Source: Vibrio hepatarius
GTDB taxonomy: Bacteria; Pseudomonadota; Gammaproteobacteria; Enterobacterales; Vibrionaceae
Direction of reading: 5' to 3'
Length of the DNA: 64,000 nucleotides
Assembly: GCF_001274785.1 (NCBI RefSeq)
Contig: NZ_LHPI01000013.1
Coordinates: forward strand, 120,597-184,596
Part shown: positions 24,977 to 33,003 of the stretch, one piece after another
Layout of the letters: every line of letters starts with the position of its first letter
Numbering within the stretch: position 1 is the first letter of the stretch
Notes under the pieces: model-generated
Told to the model about the DNA's origin: nothing
The model's input: only the letters and a program-made list of their open reading frames with translations
The model's database searches: none
Translations under genes and position numbers: made by a program

Positions 24977-25585
24977 ATTAAAACGAACGAAAACACTGTT
25001 GGATTTGGTGGTACATGTGGTCGTGACTTGAAGATACTTGGTGGTAATAATGGACCTCGCTTTGGCGTTGTGTCTGTTTGTCAAACTACTTCATGGCGCA
25101 AAAAAGATGGACCCGGATTCAATGAGCGTAAAGTTTGGATGAATTTAAAATTTAACGATTATCAAATTCAGAAACTTGAACGCAATGGCGGTCTTTTTTC
25201 TGGTGATGATATTTGTGTAAAAGGTTTTCTCGTTCAGCGCGCTATAGGTGAAGAAGGTCATATGATTACTGAGATTCAAGTTGAATCTATAGTGTCTCAT
25301 CTTCCTAAAGCACTTAAAGAGTTAGCTAAAGAGGCTGGTTTGAATTATTCATCTCAACCTCAACAAGCACCTCAACAAGCTGGTGGCCAAGGTCATTATG
25401 ATCGTCAACCGCAGCAACATGCACCGCAGCAGCAAGCACCTCAACGTGCTCCGCAGCAGCAACAGCATTACAGCGCACCTCAGAGCCCTGCACCGCAACA
25501 TGCACCGCAGTACACTGATGACCAAATTCCACAACAAGGTGGAGATTGGGACGAAGAAGATTTCTATGGTAGCCGTCAACAGTAA
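24974..25585 (+). CDS. ssb: Single-stranded DNA-binding protein
   Basis: A 203-residue protein: N-terminal OB-fold-like region (residues ~5-115) with G-x-x-G-R-D/x-L...W-M-N-L-K-F and G-D-D-I-x-V-K-G-F/x-L, followed by a Gln/Pro/Ala/His-rich linker (residues ~125-185) and an acidic tip G-G-D-W-D-E-E-D-F-Y-G. Unlike E. coli SSB, the acidic tip is followed by S-R-Q-Q, so the partner-binding end differs. It coats ssDNA and recruits repair proteins; three RecT-like annealases lie at 51-54 kb. Confidence 0.8.
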   Translation: MIKTNENTVGFGGTCGRDLKILGGNNGPRFGVVSVCQTTSWRKKDGPGFNERKVWMNLKFNDYQIQKLERNGGLFSGDDICVKGFLVQRAIGEEGHMITEIQVESIVSHLPKALKELAKEAGLNYSSQPQQAPQQAGGQGHYDRQPQQHAPQQQAPQRAPQQQQHYSAPQSPAPQHAPQYTDDQIPQQGGDWDEEDFYGSRQQ

Positions 25586-25650
25586 TAACTGACTGTTTGG
25601 CATTGCCATTGAAATTTAAACCTAAACCTAACCAACTTAAAAACCCATTT

Positions 25651-25717
25651 GGGAGATTTACTACTCCCTAATGGGGCAGTGATCTCCCTTTTTAAACCGA
25701 CTGTGGAGGTCACCATG
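25651..25717 (+). promoter_or_regulatory. A/B/C leader of 25715 gene
   Basis: A 25651-25668 pairs with B 25673-25688 (GGGAGAT/ATCTCCC, ACT/AGT, CCC/GGG). B 25679-25687 (GTGATCTCC) pairs with C 25705-25713 (GGAGGTCAC) over 9 bp with one G-U, fully covering the SD. Confidence 0.75.
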
Positions 25718-25900
25718 TCTACTAACAACTCTTGTAACTCAACCGATCCTAAACAAACAGCAGCTTACCTGAAACGTCGTTCGACGCGTCTACGTAAGAA
25801 AGCTCGTTTTGCTCGTGATGCTTCTACATGTGACCGCCTTATACATATGGCCGATCGTGCAGTAACTCGCGCAAACGAAATTTACTTTGCTGCTTGTTAA
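25715..25900 (+). CDS. Small basic protein
   Basis: A 61-residue protein with a strongly basic helix (Y-L-K-R-R-S-T-R-L-R-K-K-A-R-F-A-R-D) and two helix-prone segments. The ATG at 25715 is fixed by the TGTGGAGG site. No family recognised; DNA or RNA binding is plausible from charge. Confidence 0.6.
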   Translation: MSTNNSCNSTDPKQTAAYLKRRSTRLRKKARFARDASTCDRLIHMADRAVTRANEIYFAAC

Positions 25901-25909
25901 GGTGATGTC

Positions 25910-26158
25910 ATGGCTAGTTTGATGTTTCAACTTGCGTCGTCCTGCAAAGGTCGAATCGAGCGGCACCGAACGGTAGGGGATAAGAATGCTCCTAAACGGA
26001 TGCATATCTACTTTTCTCTTGATAGCCGGCAACGGTTTGTCATGACAGAAGAGAAAACAAAACAAGGCCGAGAATTTACAGAACTCAGAGAAGAGCAATT
26101 AGGCAAAAGTCTATGCGCTATCGAAGGGGAATGTATGCAAGAACTTGGCCTCGAGTAA
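25910..26158 (+). CDS. Hypothetical protein
   Basis: An 82-residue protein 9 nt after the previous stop with no leader of its own, so it is probably translated by coupling. Mixed charge with a beta-like segment M-H-I-Y-F-S-L and an acidic C-terminus. No family recognised. Confidence 0.55.
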   Translation: MASLMFQLASSCKGRIERHRTVGDKNAPKRMHIYFSLDSRQRFVMTEEKTKQGREFTELREEQLGKSLCAIEGECMQELGLE

Positions 26159-26201
26159 ATTTAGTAACTAAACCAATCTTTAATTAAACCAATCTGCCTA
26201 A

Positions 26202-26279
26202 GCAGGAATAACTCCTGCCAAAGCAGAAGTGTATTCCTCGTTTAAGCAGAACCAAAATTCTGTGGAGGAATTACACATG
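26202..26279 (+). promoter_or_regulatory. A/B/C leader of 26277 gene
   Basis: A 26202-26218 (GCAGGAATAACTCCTGC) pairs with B 26223-26239. B also pairs with C 26265-26276 (GAGGAATTACAC) with a one-base bulge. A and C share GGAAT-A-AC. Confidence 0.75.
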
Positions 26280-27044
26280 CAATACGACATCTTTGGTTCT
26301 ATCGAAACTGCTTCTCAACCTAAACCACGTCAAGTTAAACCTAAAGCGAAGAAGAGCACCGCGCCTAAGAAACGCGTCACTGCACCTCGAGCTATGGTTG
26401 AAGACAAAGACGGTATCACAATGCGCCATGCCAATGCGTCACAGTCTATGCCTGATCACATGCTCTTGCTTTGCCCTGAGTACGATCCTGCAACTGATGA
26501 ACTGTTACTTGATTGGGATGAAAACACATTGCTTGAACTATGGGATGGGATGTTACACGAACACCTTAAACAGCTACGTCAAACTAAACCTGGCTCAGCG
26601 ACTCGTGAGGAAATCGTATCGTGGCAAGAAAGCGAATCCTTTAAGGATTTGTGTGCTGCGATTGGTTACCAACCTGACGATATTCGTGATGGTGTTCTTG
26701 AAGCGCTTCAAAACTACGACAGTGCCGCCCAGACTCGCAAAGTAATTAACATGCTTGTGAAGCTGGACCACAAAGTTGTAGATGAAGTAAATGAAATTGG
26801 CCTTTCACCGCGTGAATGTAATTCTCGTCGTTTTAAAGACCAATTAGCTGACTGGTTCTTGTCTGAGTTTCGCAAATGCAAAACCAGCAAAGCTAAGTGG
26901 GCAAAGGTAGCAACATTGATGCACTGTGACGAACTACGTGAACTAACCAGTAAAATCGGTATGGACATGGCAGGCGTTATCAACCGTATCAAACCAAAAA
27001 TGTACTTTATTCAGAATCCAGAAGATTCTGAGTTCGACGTTTAA
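26277..27044 (+). CDS. Hypothetical protein upstream of the AAA ATPase
   Basis: A 255-residue protein. It opens with an M-Q-Y-D-I-F-G start and a basic K/P/A-rich linker (residues 15-40), followed by a helical, acidic body. I do not recognise a domain. Conserved placement directly before the MoxR-like gene suggests a role with the AAA/VWA module. Confidence 0.65.
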   Translation: MQYDIFGSIETASQPKPRQVKPKAKKSTAPKKRVTAPRAMVEDKDGITMRHANASQSMPDHMLLLCPEYDPATDELLLDWDENTLLELWDGMLHEHLKQLRQTKPGSATREEIVSWQESESFKDLCAAIGYQPDDIRDGVLEALQNYDSAAQTRKVINMLVKLDHKVVDEVNEIGLSPRECNSRRFKDQLADWFLSEFRKCKTSKAKWAKVATLMHCDELRELTSKIGMDMAGVINRIKPKMYFIQNPEDSEFDV

Positions 27045-27079
27045 TTAAACAACCAAAAACCAAACCAACCATGCCCAAA

Positions 27080-27160
27080 GGGGACGGCATAACTTCCCCT
27101 ACGGGATAGTTGTGTTTGTCCTCTGCGGGTTTCTAAATCCTGTGGAGGAATTTTAAAATG
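27080..27160 (+). promoter_or_regulatory. A/B/C leader of the AAA ATPase gene
   Basis: A 27080-27098 pairs with B 27103-27123 (GGAC/GTCC, AACT/AGTT, CCC/GGG). TCCTCTGCG 27119-27127 pairs with the SD TGTGGAGGA 27141-27149 using three G-U pairs. Confidence 0.7.
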
Positions 27161-28333
27161 ACTAATACTGCAACTATTACTGCTCAACCAACTCAAGTTA
27201 TCAACCGTGAAACAGCTAGCCAAATGTCTAATGAGCAATTGGTTAAGTTATTGGAGCTTAAAAACCCAATGATTGAGGACATTGTTTACAGTGACCCTCG
27301 CTGGAGCGAATTGGAACTGGTTGATGCCGGCGAAGTATTTGCACCACACATTCCGAAAGGCATGTTCAAGATCCAACGCCCTAAACACCGTCATCCAAAA
27401 TGCATCGATTCGAATCCGACTTACATCCCTCAACGTGATGTACTTCGAGCAATCCTTGCTTGGTGGTGTGCTCCAACACGTAAGCTATCGCTTTTCATGT
27501 TTGGTGAAACAGGTACTGGTAAAACTGAAATGCTTTTATGGTTTGCTGACCGTATGAACTGGCCAGTGTCTTTAACCGCGGTGAATGAGAGTATGCGACC
27601 TGAAAAGGCTCAAGGCTCTTACATCTTGTTTAATGGCAAAACACCTTACCGTTACGGTAGTGTGGCAAGCGCTATGAAATATGGTTGGTGTCAGATTATG
27701 GATGAATGTGATAAAGGTTCAGGAGATTTCCTGAGCAAGCTTCACACTCCTGCTGAATACAAACCTTGGCAATTAGACGATACAGGCGAAATCATTACCC
27801 CACATAAAAACTTCCGTTTTTGCGCAACCGCGAATACGAATGGTGGTGGTGACATGACAGGTAGATACCATACCTCTCAACGTCTTGATGAAGCTTTCCG
27901 TCGTCGTTTTGCTTTCGTTGAATGTGATTATCCATCAGCTGCTGTGGAAGATAGTATCTTGTCTGCAAGTTACCCTGACATCAGCAAAGGCACTCGACAC
28001 AAGATGATTAAGTTGGCTGGCCAAATGAGACTTGCACTTCGTGCACCTCAGCTGGAAGCCAAAGCGACCACAGCGGAAGCACTTAAGAAACTGGCTCTGC
28101 CAGATGAACGTCTGTCTTGTGCATTCTCTACTCGTGTTCTAGTGGCATGGGCAGATTACATGACAATCTTTGGTGTTAAAAATGTTCCGTTGAGAGAGTC
28201 TTTCGACTTTGTATTCGGTAACAGCCTTGATGAAGCGGATGAACCTGCAGTTTATGCAATCGTTCATCGTATCTTCGGAGAGTCTTTCGACCATCCTGAT
28301 GGTTGGAACGAGGCTAATGCATCGGGAAAGTAA
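27158..28333 (+). CDS. MoxR/CobS-like AAA+ ATPase
   Basis: A 391-residue ATPase: Walker A G-E-T-G-T-G-K-T at residues 116-123, Walker B I-M-D-E-C near residue 185, sensor-1-like C-A-T-A-N-T-N near 225 and an arginine-rich F-R-R-R-F-A-F after 'L-D-E-A'. The pattern is that of the CobS branch of MoxR ATPases, which work with VWA proteins as chaperones that remodel targets. The partner VWA gene is at 30330. The last codons (TCG GGA AAG TAA) carry a G-GGA-AAG slippery heptamer leading into the frame at 28330. It is unlikely to be a true cobaltochelatase. Confidence 0.85.
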   Translation: MTNTATITAQPTQVINRETASQMSNEQLVKLLELKNPMIEDIVYSDPRWSELELVDAGEVFAPHIPKGMFKIQRPKHRHPKCIDSNPTYIPQRDVLRAILAWWCAPTRKLSLFMFGETGTGKTEMLLWFADRMNWPVSLTAVNESMRPEKAQGSYILFNGKTPYRYGSVASAMKYGWCQIMDECDKGSGDFLSKLHTPAEYKPWQLDDTGEIITPHKNFRFCATANTNGGGDMTGRYHTSQRLDEAFRRRFAFVECDYPSAAVEDSILSASYPDISKGTRHKMIKLAGQMRLALRAPQLEAKATTAEALKKLALPDERLSCAFSTRVLVAWADYMTIFGVKNVPLRESFDFVFGNSLDEADEPAVYAIVHRIFGESFDHPDGWNEANASGK

Positions 28334-28376
28334 GTAAGGGAACTGATCAGGAGAAGGACTATTGTTCTTCCCCTGA
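28310..28376 (+). promoter_or_regulatory. Predicted -1 programmed frameshift site
   Basis: GAGG (28310-28313) lies 10 nt before G-GGA-AAG (28324-28330), whose zero frame runs straight into TAA (28331-28333). A stem follows: TCAGG/CCTGA (28347-28351, 28372-28376) around GAAGGAC/GTTCTTC (28353-28359, 28364-28370) with a TATT loop. The heptamer is the one used for lambda G/GT. The 16-nt spacer is longer than usual. Confidence 0.7.
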
Positions 28377-28662
28377 ACAAGATGTTTCTAGCGTCAAATT
28401 TGAATGCTATGGAGCAATCCGACCGGATGGCAAGCAAAAGACTTGGGCAATAGGCCAAGATCAACGCGGTGTCCATACCTGGTTCACTGAGCCGGGCGGT
28501 TCCCAACTTGTTTATTACTTTAAGCCTTTAGTCACTGACTTTAATGGGTCAAACATTGAAGGTGAATTTTATGTTCGCAAGAAGATCACTGAAAAAGAAG
28601 GGAAAGGTTATGTCTCAATTGGGCAAAAAACCTTTAACTCTTTGACTCGAACTTTTGTGTAA
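28330..28662 (+). CDS. 110-residue C-terminal extension of the AAA ATPase, reached by -1 frameshift
   Basis: An open frame of 110 codons that overlaps the end of the AAA gene in the -1 frame and has no ATG, GTG or TTG until its last codon. Its composition is protein-like: beta-rich, with Trp and Tyr, and segments such as V-K-F-E-C-Y-G-A-I-R-P-D-G-K, T-W-F-T-E-P-G-G and Y-V-S-I-G-Q-K-T-F. It starts exactly where a -1 slip at GGGAAAG would enter. Frameshifting would yield a ~500-residue AAA protein beside the 391-residue form. Alternatives are an assembly indel or a non-standard start. Confidence 0.65.
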   Translation, partial: VSKGTDQEKDYCSSPEQDVSSVKFECYGAIRPDGKQKTWAIGQDQRGVHTWFTEPGGSQLVYYFKPLVTDFNGSNIEGEFYVRKKITEKEGKGYVSIGQKTFNSLTRTFV

Positions 28663-28679
28663 CAAACCTAAAAATTAAT

Positions 28680-28791
28680 CCTATGGGGATGCTTTTTACA
28701 ATCTCCCCATAGGGGTTGATCTGTGACTGGTATTCCCTGGGTTGATTTGAATAACCAAACCAAACCAATATTCTGTGGAGGAATAACCATG
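28680..28791 (+). promoter_or_regulatory. A/B/C leader of 28789 gene
   Basis: CCTATGGGGA/TCCCCATAGG (28680-28689, 28704-28713) form a perfect 10-bp hairpin. GGTATTCC (28729-28736) pairs with GGAATAACC (28780-28788) over the 3' part of the SD up to the ATG with one bulge. Confidence 0.65.
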
Positions 28792-30234
28792 TCACTATCA
28801 ACTACTACTAACTCGTCTGTTATCGATCATGCAACGGCTGCTACTCAAGAGCTGTTGGATAACCACAAACAACTCAAAGAGGGGTGTGTGATTATCGGTT
28901 ACGAAATGCGTAACTGGAGCGGTAAGAAGACATTTAGTGAAGGTAAAGTAACAGCGCTTGATTCAGGCGGTAAATCTGTTGAACTACCTGACGATCTAGT
29001 TTCACCGGGTCGTAAGTCACTTCTGGATACAAGAACACACCTTAGTTTCTGTAATAAGTTCGCTTCTCGATTTGGCCGCTTGTTCAATAAGTTTGGCGTT
29101 AGATTTATGGGTAACCATTTACTATCTGACTCTGCTCTTATCGAGCTGCTAAAAGAAGCTGAACCATTGGTTGAAGAGTATGAGCAAGAAGTTGATAACT
29201 TCTGTAGCAAGTATGAACAGCTGATCACAGATTGGTGTCAGTCACATCCGGGATTGGAATCTGTCATTCGTGATGGGTACATGACTGTTGAGGAAGTTCG
29301 CGCTCGTTTCCGTCTGCGCATTTACAAACCTGTTCGTTTCACACCACGCGTTGAAGAAGATCTGGCAGATATTGTCGGTGAAGCTGCAGCACAGTTGTTC
29401 GAAGACATCGCTAAGGAAGCACAAGCACTCCTTAAAGACTCTTTAACAATCAAAGATGGTAAAGCGAAAGGTTCACGTAAAGAAGAATGTACTCAAGATA
29501 TTAAACGTCCACTGCGTCGCCTACGTGACAAAGTGTTCTCTCTGTACATGCTTGACCCGGTATTTGAAGGCGTTGTCGATATGTTTGACGATTTGCTGGA
29601 TAAGGCTCTACCGAACACAGGCAAAATCAGAGGATCGCATTTCAGTAATCTTATGGCTCACGTCATGATGATGACTGACTCACACAAGCTTAAGCTACAT
29701 GCATCGGGTATTAACCAGATTGCAGCTAAGGTAGCCGAAGTTGAAAGTGAGGAAGAAGAGCAATCAACAACGGCTGCAGATAACGCGCCTCAAGTTGATA
29801 CCGGCATCGATGATGTTGAAGCGGAATTACTGCGTCAGCTAGAAATAGTTCGTCGTAATAAAGCTGCTAAAGCTCAAGCTCCAGTTGTTGAAACACCTGT
29901 TGTTGAAAAACCACAGGCAGTTCAATCTCAGCCAGTTGTTGAAAAACAACCAGTTGTAGATACACAACCTGTTGTTGCAGAACAGCCAGTTGTCGAACAG
30001 CAACCTACTGTTGACCAAGCACCTGTAGAAATGCCGGCGCCAATGGTTGAAGTACCTGTCGCTATGGAAGAACCGCTTCAAGTTGAACAAGCTGATGCTT
30101 CGTTTGACGATGTGGTTGTTGCAGAAGATGGTATTACAGTAGACCTTGATGCACTTGATACATTTAAAACTGTTACACCTGAGATTCCAGTAGCTGAGCC
30201 ACAAAACGTGACTACATCTGGTTTCTTCTTTTAA
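28789..30234 (+). CDS. DUF3150-like partner of the MoxR/VWA module
   Basis: A 481-residue protein starting at the ATG at 28789. Residues ~1-340 are helical and charged; a C-terminal ~110-residue tail carries repeats of the type P-V-V-E-x-Q-P. Genes in the CobS-like / this / CobT-like order are typically annotated DUF3150, which I recall for plasmids and phages; assignment is by context and general shape. It probably links the AAA ATPase to the VWA protein. Confidence 0.6.
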   Translation: MSLSTTTNSSVIDHATAATQELLDNHKQLKEGCVIIGYEMRNWSGKKTFSEGKVTALDSGGKSVELPDDLVSPGRKSLLDTRTHLSFCNKFASRFGRLFNKFGVRFMGNHLLSDSALIELLKEAEPLVEEYEQEVDNFCSKYEQLITDWCQSHPGLESVIRDGYMTVEEVRARFRLRIYKPVRFTPRVEEDLADIVGEAAAQLFEDIAKEAQALLKDSLTIKDGKAKGSRKEECTQDIKRPLRRLRDKVFSLYMLDPVFEGVVDMFDDLLDKALPNTGKIRGSHFSNLMAHVMMMTDSHKLKLHASGINQIAAKVAEVESEEEEQSTTAADNAPQVDTGIDDVEAELLRQLEIVRRNKAAKAQAPVVETPVVEKPQAVQSQPVVEKQPVVDTQPVVAEQPVVEQQPTVDQAPVEMPAPMVEVPVAMEEPLQVEQADASFDDVVVAEDGITVDLDALDTFKTVTPEIPVAEPQNVTTSGFFF

Positions 30235-30244
30235 AAAAACCTAA

Positions 30245-30332
30245 CCCACGAGGGGAGTTATACTTCCCTTTGGGTTGTATTTCTCCCTGTGGGTTGACCA
30301 AAAACCAAACCACAGTGGAGGAATATCCTATG
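30245..30332 (+). promoter_or_regulatory. A/B/C leader of VWA gene
   Basis: 30245-30293 is one long interrupted hairpin: CCCAC/GTGGG, GGGAG/CTCCC, ATAC/GTAT and CCC/GGG separated by TT/TT internal loops. TATTTCTCC (30278-30286) also pairs with GGAGGAATA (30317-30325) over 9 bp with one G-U. Confidence 0.8.
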
Positions 30333-32507
30333 TCAATCAATACTGCAGATACTGCAATCGCTAAACCAGAAAACCCTGCGTTAGTAATGCGTCGTAAACA
30401 GGCACTTATACGTAAGTTTACTTTGCTTCAAACGATGAATACTGGCCGCAGCGTTGGTGTAAAAATTCAAGGTACTAAAGCTTGTACTTCGGGAAATACG
30501 ACCACTTTGCCGCTAGGTAATATGGAAGACCCTGAGTACTTAGACATGCTTGAAGGCATGATTGATCATGAAAATGGTCACTGTAAGCACACTGATTTTT
30601 CAGAGTGGTACAGCATCAACAATAAGATGGTCAGACGCCTTACGAATATCTTTGAAGATGTTCGAATCGAGAAACTTGTCGGGCATGAGTACCCTGGCTC
30701 TAAAACTAACTTGTTAAAGCTGGTTCAGATTGCAATTAAACGCGGTTTATTTAGTGCACCATCTCATGAGGATGACCTTGTACGATTGGTTCAGAAGTAC
30801 ATCTTGTACACTGGCCGCTACAAGCACCTCGACCAATACCCACTCAAAGACTTCTCTCAAGATGCTGCTTTTTACCTAAGTCGCGCATTACCAAATGCGT
30901 TTCCTAAGTTAGAAGCCATTCTTACTGATTCTGCCAATGACCATTCAACTGCTGACGCTCGTCGTCGTGCGGAAGATGTACTAAAGGTTTTGCAGGAAGA
31001 GTTTGAAGACCAACAGCAACAGGAAGAAGAACAGGATCAAGATGAAAACCAAGATGATAAATCTGGTGACTCTGGTTCTAACTCTGAAAATGATGAAGAA
31101 CAGTCCGAGTCTGATGACTCTGATAACTCAGAAAGTTCAGATGATAAGGGTGAAGGTGATCAGTCTGGTGACCAAGATTCTGAATCTGATGATAAAGGTG
31201 ATGATAACCAATCTGGTAAATCTGAAACTGAATCTGATGATGAAGAAGGTGACGATAACCAATCTGGCGATTCAAAGTCTGACTCTGAGGACGAAGGTGA
31301 TGATGAACAGAATGGTGGTTCTGACGCTGAATCTGACGATGAAGGTGACGATAGCCAATCTGGTGATTCAAAGTCTGATTCTGATGACGAAGGTGATGAT
31401 GAACAGAATGGTGGTTCAGATGCTGAATCTGACGACGAAGGTGATGATAACCAATCTGGTGATTCAAAATCTGACTCTGATGACCAAGGCAATGATGAAC
31501 AATCTGGTCAATCAAACACTGATTCAAATGATGATGCAGACGGCGATGATTCTGAAAGTCAGTCAGAAACTGACAGCTTTTCAAATCAGGTAAGCTCTCA
31601 AGAAATTGAGAAAGCTATCAATGCCGACGACGACGACCTATTGGAAGACATGCATGATGGTATTCGCCGCATGATGGAAGATAAGGCCGAAGAAAACTTG
31701 GAAGAATTCCAAGAGGAATACGGTAACGAGTATTCGGCGCCTACAATGGCCTACCGATGCGATAAGTCACCAGATGCCGCAGGCATTCCATTATGGATGT
31801 CACAGGCTAGACAGCAATCACAGCGAGTAAAATTGGTGCTTAACAGCATTCTAAATGATCGCAACCGTGTAAAGCGTAGCTATGAAAACTCAGGTACTGA
31901 AATCTGTGCTGGCACTCTTTGGGGTGTTTCTGCAGGTAACAACCGCGTTTTCAAAACAGAAACTATCTCTAAGTCGCCTAATACTGCTTTTTCAATCTTG
32001 ATTGATAGAAGCGGTTCAATGCAAGTCCCAAACATGGAGATGGCCAATGTAGCAGCTTTCGCAATCGGTCAAGCTATTGAGTTCATCAAAGGCGCTGAGT
32101 GTGAAGTGCTTTACTACCCATTTTACGACGCAGTTCGTCAAGATGGATATGTTCACATTGCTAAGTCATTTACTGAGCGAATGAACTCTGTTGCCCAAAG
32201 AAGCTTCAACGTCCATGCCGACCACGGCACACCGACTGCCGAAGCTCTTCAAGGTGCAACTGCTCGTTTAGGTTTACGCAAAGAACCTAAAAAGGTGCTT
32301 TTCCTAATTACAGACGGACAAACCAGCGGTGCTACGGTACAAGCTGCTTTGCGAGAATGTGATGTTATGGGAATCACCGTTATTGGTATCGGTATCGGAA
32401 CAGGTCAACTGGCCGGCTTCGAACATCGACCTTACTTTGCGATTAATAGTGCGAATGAATTAGCAAATTCATTATTCGCCTACCTAAGAACATACTACCG
32501 CGGATAG
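30330..32507 (+). CDS. CobT-like VWA-domain protein with acidic repeats
   Basis: A 725-residue protein. The N-terminal ~220 residues contain 'D-H-E-N-G-H' (a CobT-type helical domain with a His-Glu motif). Residues ~225-430 are Asp/Ser/Glu/Gly repeats including about 2.5 copies of a 32-residue (96-bp) unit. The C-terminal VWA domain has MIDAS D-R-S-G-S (about residues 557-561) with T and D-G-Q-T-S downstream. With the MoxR-like ATPase it forms a likely AAA/VWA chaperone pair. Length exceeds CobT (~630) because of the repeats. Confidence 0.85.
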   Translation: MSINTADTAIAKPENPALVMRRKQALIRKFTLLQTMNTGRSVGVKIQGTKACTSGNTTTLPLGNMEDPEYLDMLEGMIDHENGHCKHTDFSEWYSINNKMVRRLTNIFEDVRIEKLVGHEYPGSKTNLLKLVQIAIKRGLFSAPSHEDDLVRLVQKYILYTGRYKHLDQYPLKDFSQDAAFYLSRALPNAFPKLEAILTDSANDHSTADARRRAEDVLKVLQEEFEDQQQQEEEQDQDENQDDKSGDSGSNSENDEEQSESDDSDNSESSDDKGEGDQSGDQDSESDDKGDDNQSGKSETESDDEEGDDNQSGDSKSDSEDEGDDEQNGGSDAESDDEGDDSQSGDSKSDSDDEGDDEQNGGSDAESDDEGDDNQSGDSKSDSDDQGNDEQSGQSNTDSNDDADGDDSESQSETDSFSNQVSSQEIEKAINADDDDLLEDMHDGIRRMMEDKAEENLEEFQEEYGNEYSAPTMAYRCDKSPDAAGIPLWMSQARQQSQRVKLVLNSILNDRNRVKRSYENSGTEICAGTLWGVSAGNNRVFKTETISKSPNTAFSILIDRSGSMQVPNMEMANVAAFAIGQAIEFIKGAECEVLYYPFYDAVRQDGYVHIAKSFTERMNSVAQRSFNVHADHGTPTAEALQGATARLGLRKEPKKVLFLITDGQTSGATVQAALRECDVMGITVIGIGIGTGQLAGFEHRPYFAINSANELANSLFAYLRTYYRG
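31190..31520 (+). repeat. In-frame tandem repeat in VWA gene (96-bp unit)
   Basis: Near-identical 96-bp units encode acidic D-E-G-D-D-E-Q-N-G-G / S-D-A-E-S-D-D modules. Copies start near 31287 and 31383 with partial copies on both sides. Such tracts change copy number by slippage. Confidence 0.8.
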
Positions 32508-32546
32508 GCCTCAACCAAGGTCACCGCAAAAACAACCAAACCCAGA

Positions 32547-32626
32547 GGGGCGACATACCTGACCCCTTTGGGGATCAGTGTGTGTCAATCCTCTACAACC
32601 AACAATTCTGTGGAGGAATTATTATG
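32547..32626 (+). promoter_or_regulatory. A/B/C leader of 32624 gene
   Basis: A 32547-32566 pairs with B 32570-32586 (GACATAC/GTGTGTC, CTGA/TCAG, CCCC/GGGG). TCCTCTACA (32589-32597) pairs with the SD TGTGGAGGA (32609-32617) along its whole length with one G-U. Confidence 0.8.
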
Positions 32627-32887
32627 CAAGTGACTATCATTGAGACATTTAAATACGGCGTGTATATGAAAGCTGCAACTACTGTCATTGACGGTCGTGA
32701 ACAATTCTTAACTGGAAGAATGATTTCGGGTCCTGGCTTTGCCAAGTTCTTAAGTCAATTCGAAGACGGTATGGATCGTGTAACGATTGTTGAAATGTCT
32801 AGTTCGGCATTCAAGATGAAGGGCGTAATGAAGCTTGAGAAATCAGCTGTTGCACCGAGTAATCAACGTGAAGAAGTAGTGGCGTAA
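32624..32887 (+). CDS. Small hypothetical protein
   Basis: An 87-residue protein with an alternating beta-like N-terminus and a Met-rich middle (M-S-S-S-A-F-K-M-K-G-V-M-K). The ATG at 32624 is fixed by TGTGGAGGA. No family recognised. Confidence 0.6.
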   Translation: MQVTIIETFKYGVYMKAATTVIDGREQFLTGRMISGPGFAKFLSQFEDGMDRVTIVEMSSSAFKMKGVMKLEKSAVAPSNQREEVVA

Positions 32888-32921
32888 GCCACTTACTTTT
32901 TTCATATCAACTGTTGCCGTG

Positions 32922-33003
32922 GGGACTACCAAAACTTCCGGTAACAGGAGTTTTGGAGTCCCTACGGGAATTCAATTGTACGATTATTCGGAGGCAACCA
33001 ATG
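32922..33003 (+). promoter_or_regulatory. Atypical leader of Toprim gene
   Basis: A long hairpin (32922-32962; GGGACT-CCAAAACT / AGTTTTGG-AGTCCC with one bulged A) precedes a CGGAGG site. I see no clear second pairing that covers the SD, so this member lacks the switch. Confidence 0.55.

Noticed and set aside
25326..25609. Minus-strand proteins opposite the ssb tail
   Set aside because: They are antisense frames of the CAG/CAA/CCT-rich linker and have no ribosome-binding sites.
31003..31593. Overlapping proteins in other frames of the VWA repeat
   Set aside because: Long open frames on both strands are a by-product of the repetitive Asp/Ser codons; no start sites or independent coding signal.
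27158..32507. Cobaltochelatase CobS/CobT of cobalamin synthesis
   Set aside because: No CobN or other cobalamin genes; the trio with ssb and a Toprim protein is the plasmid/phage type of MoxR-VWA module.
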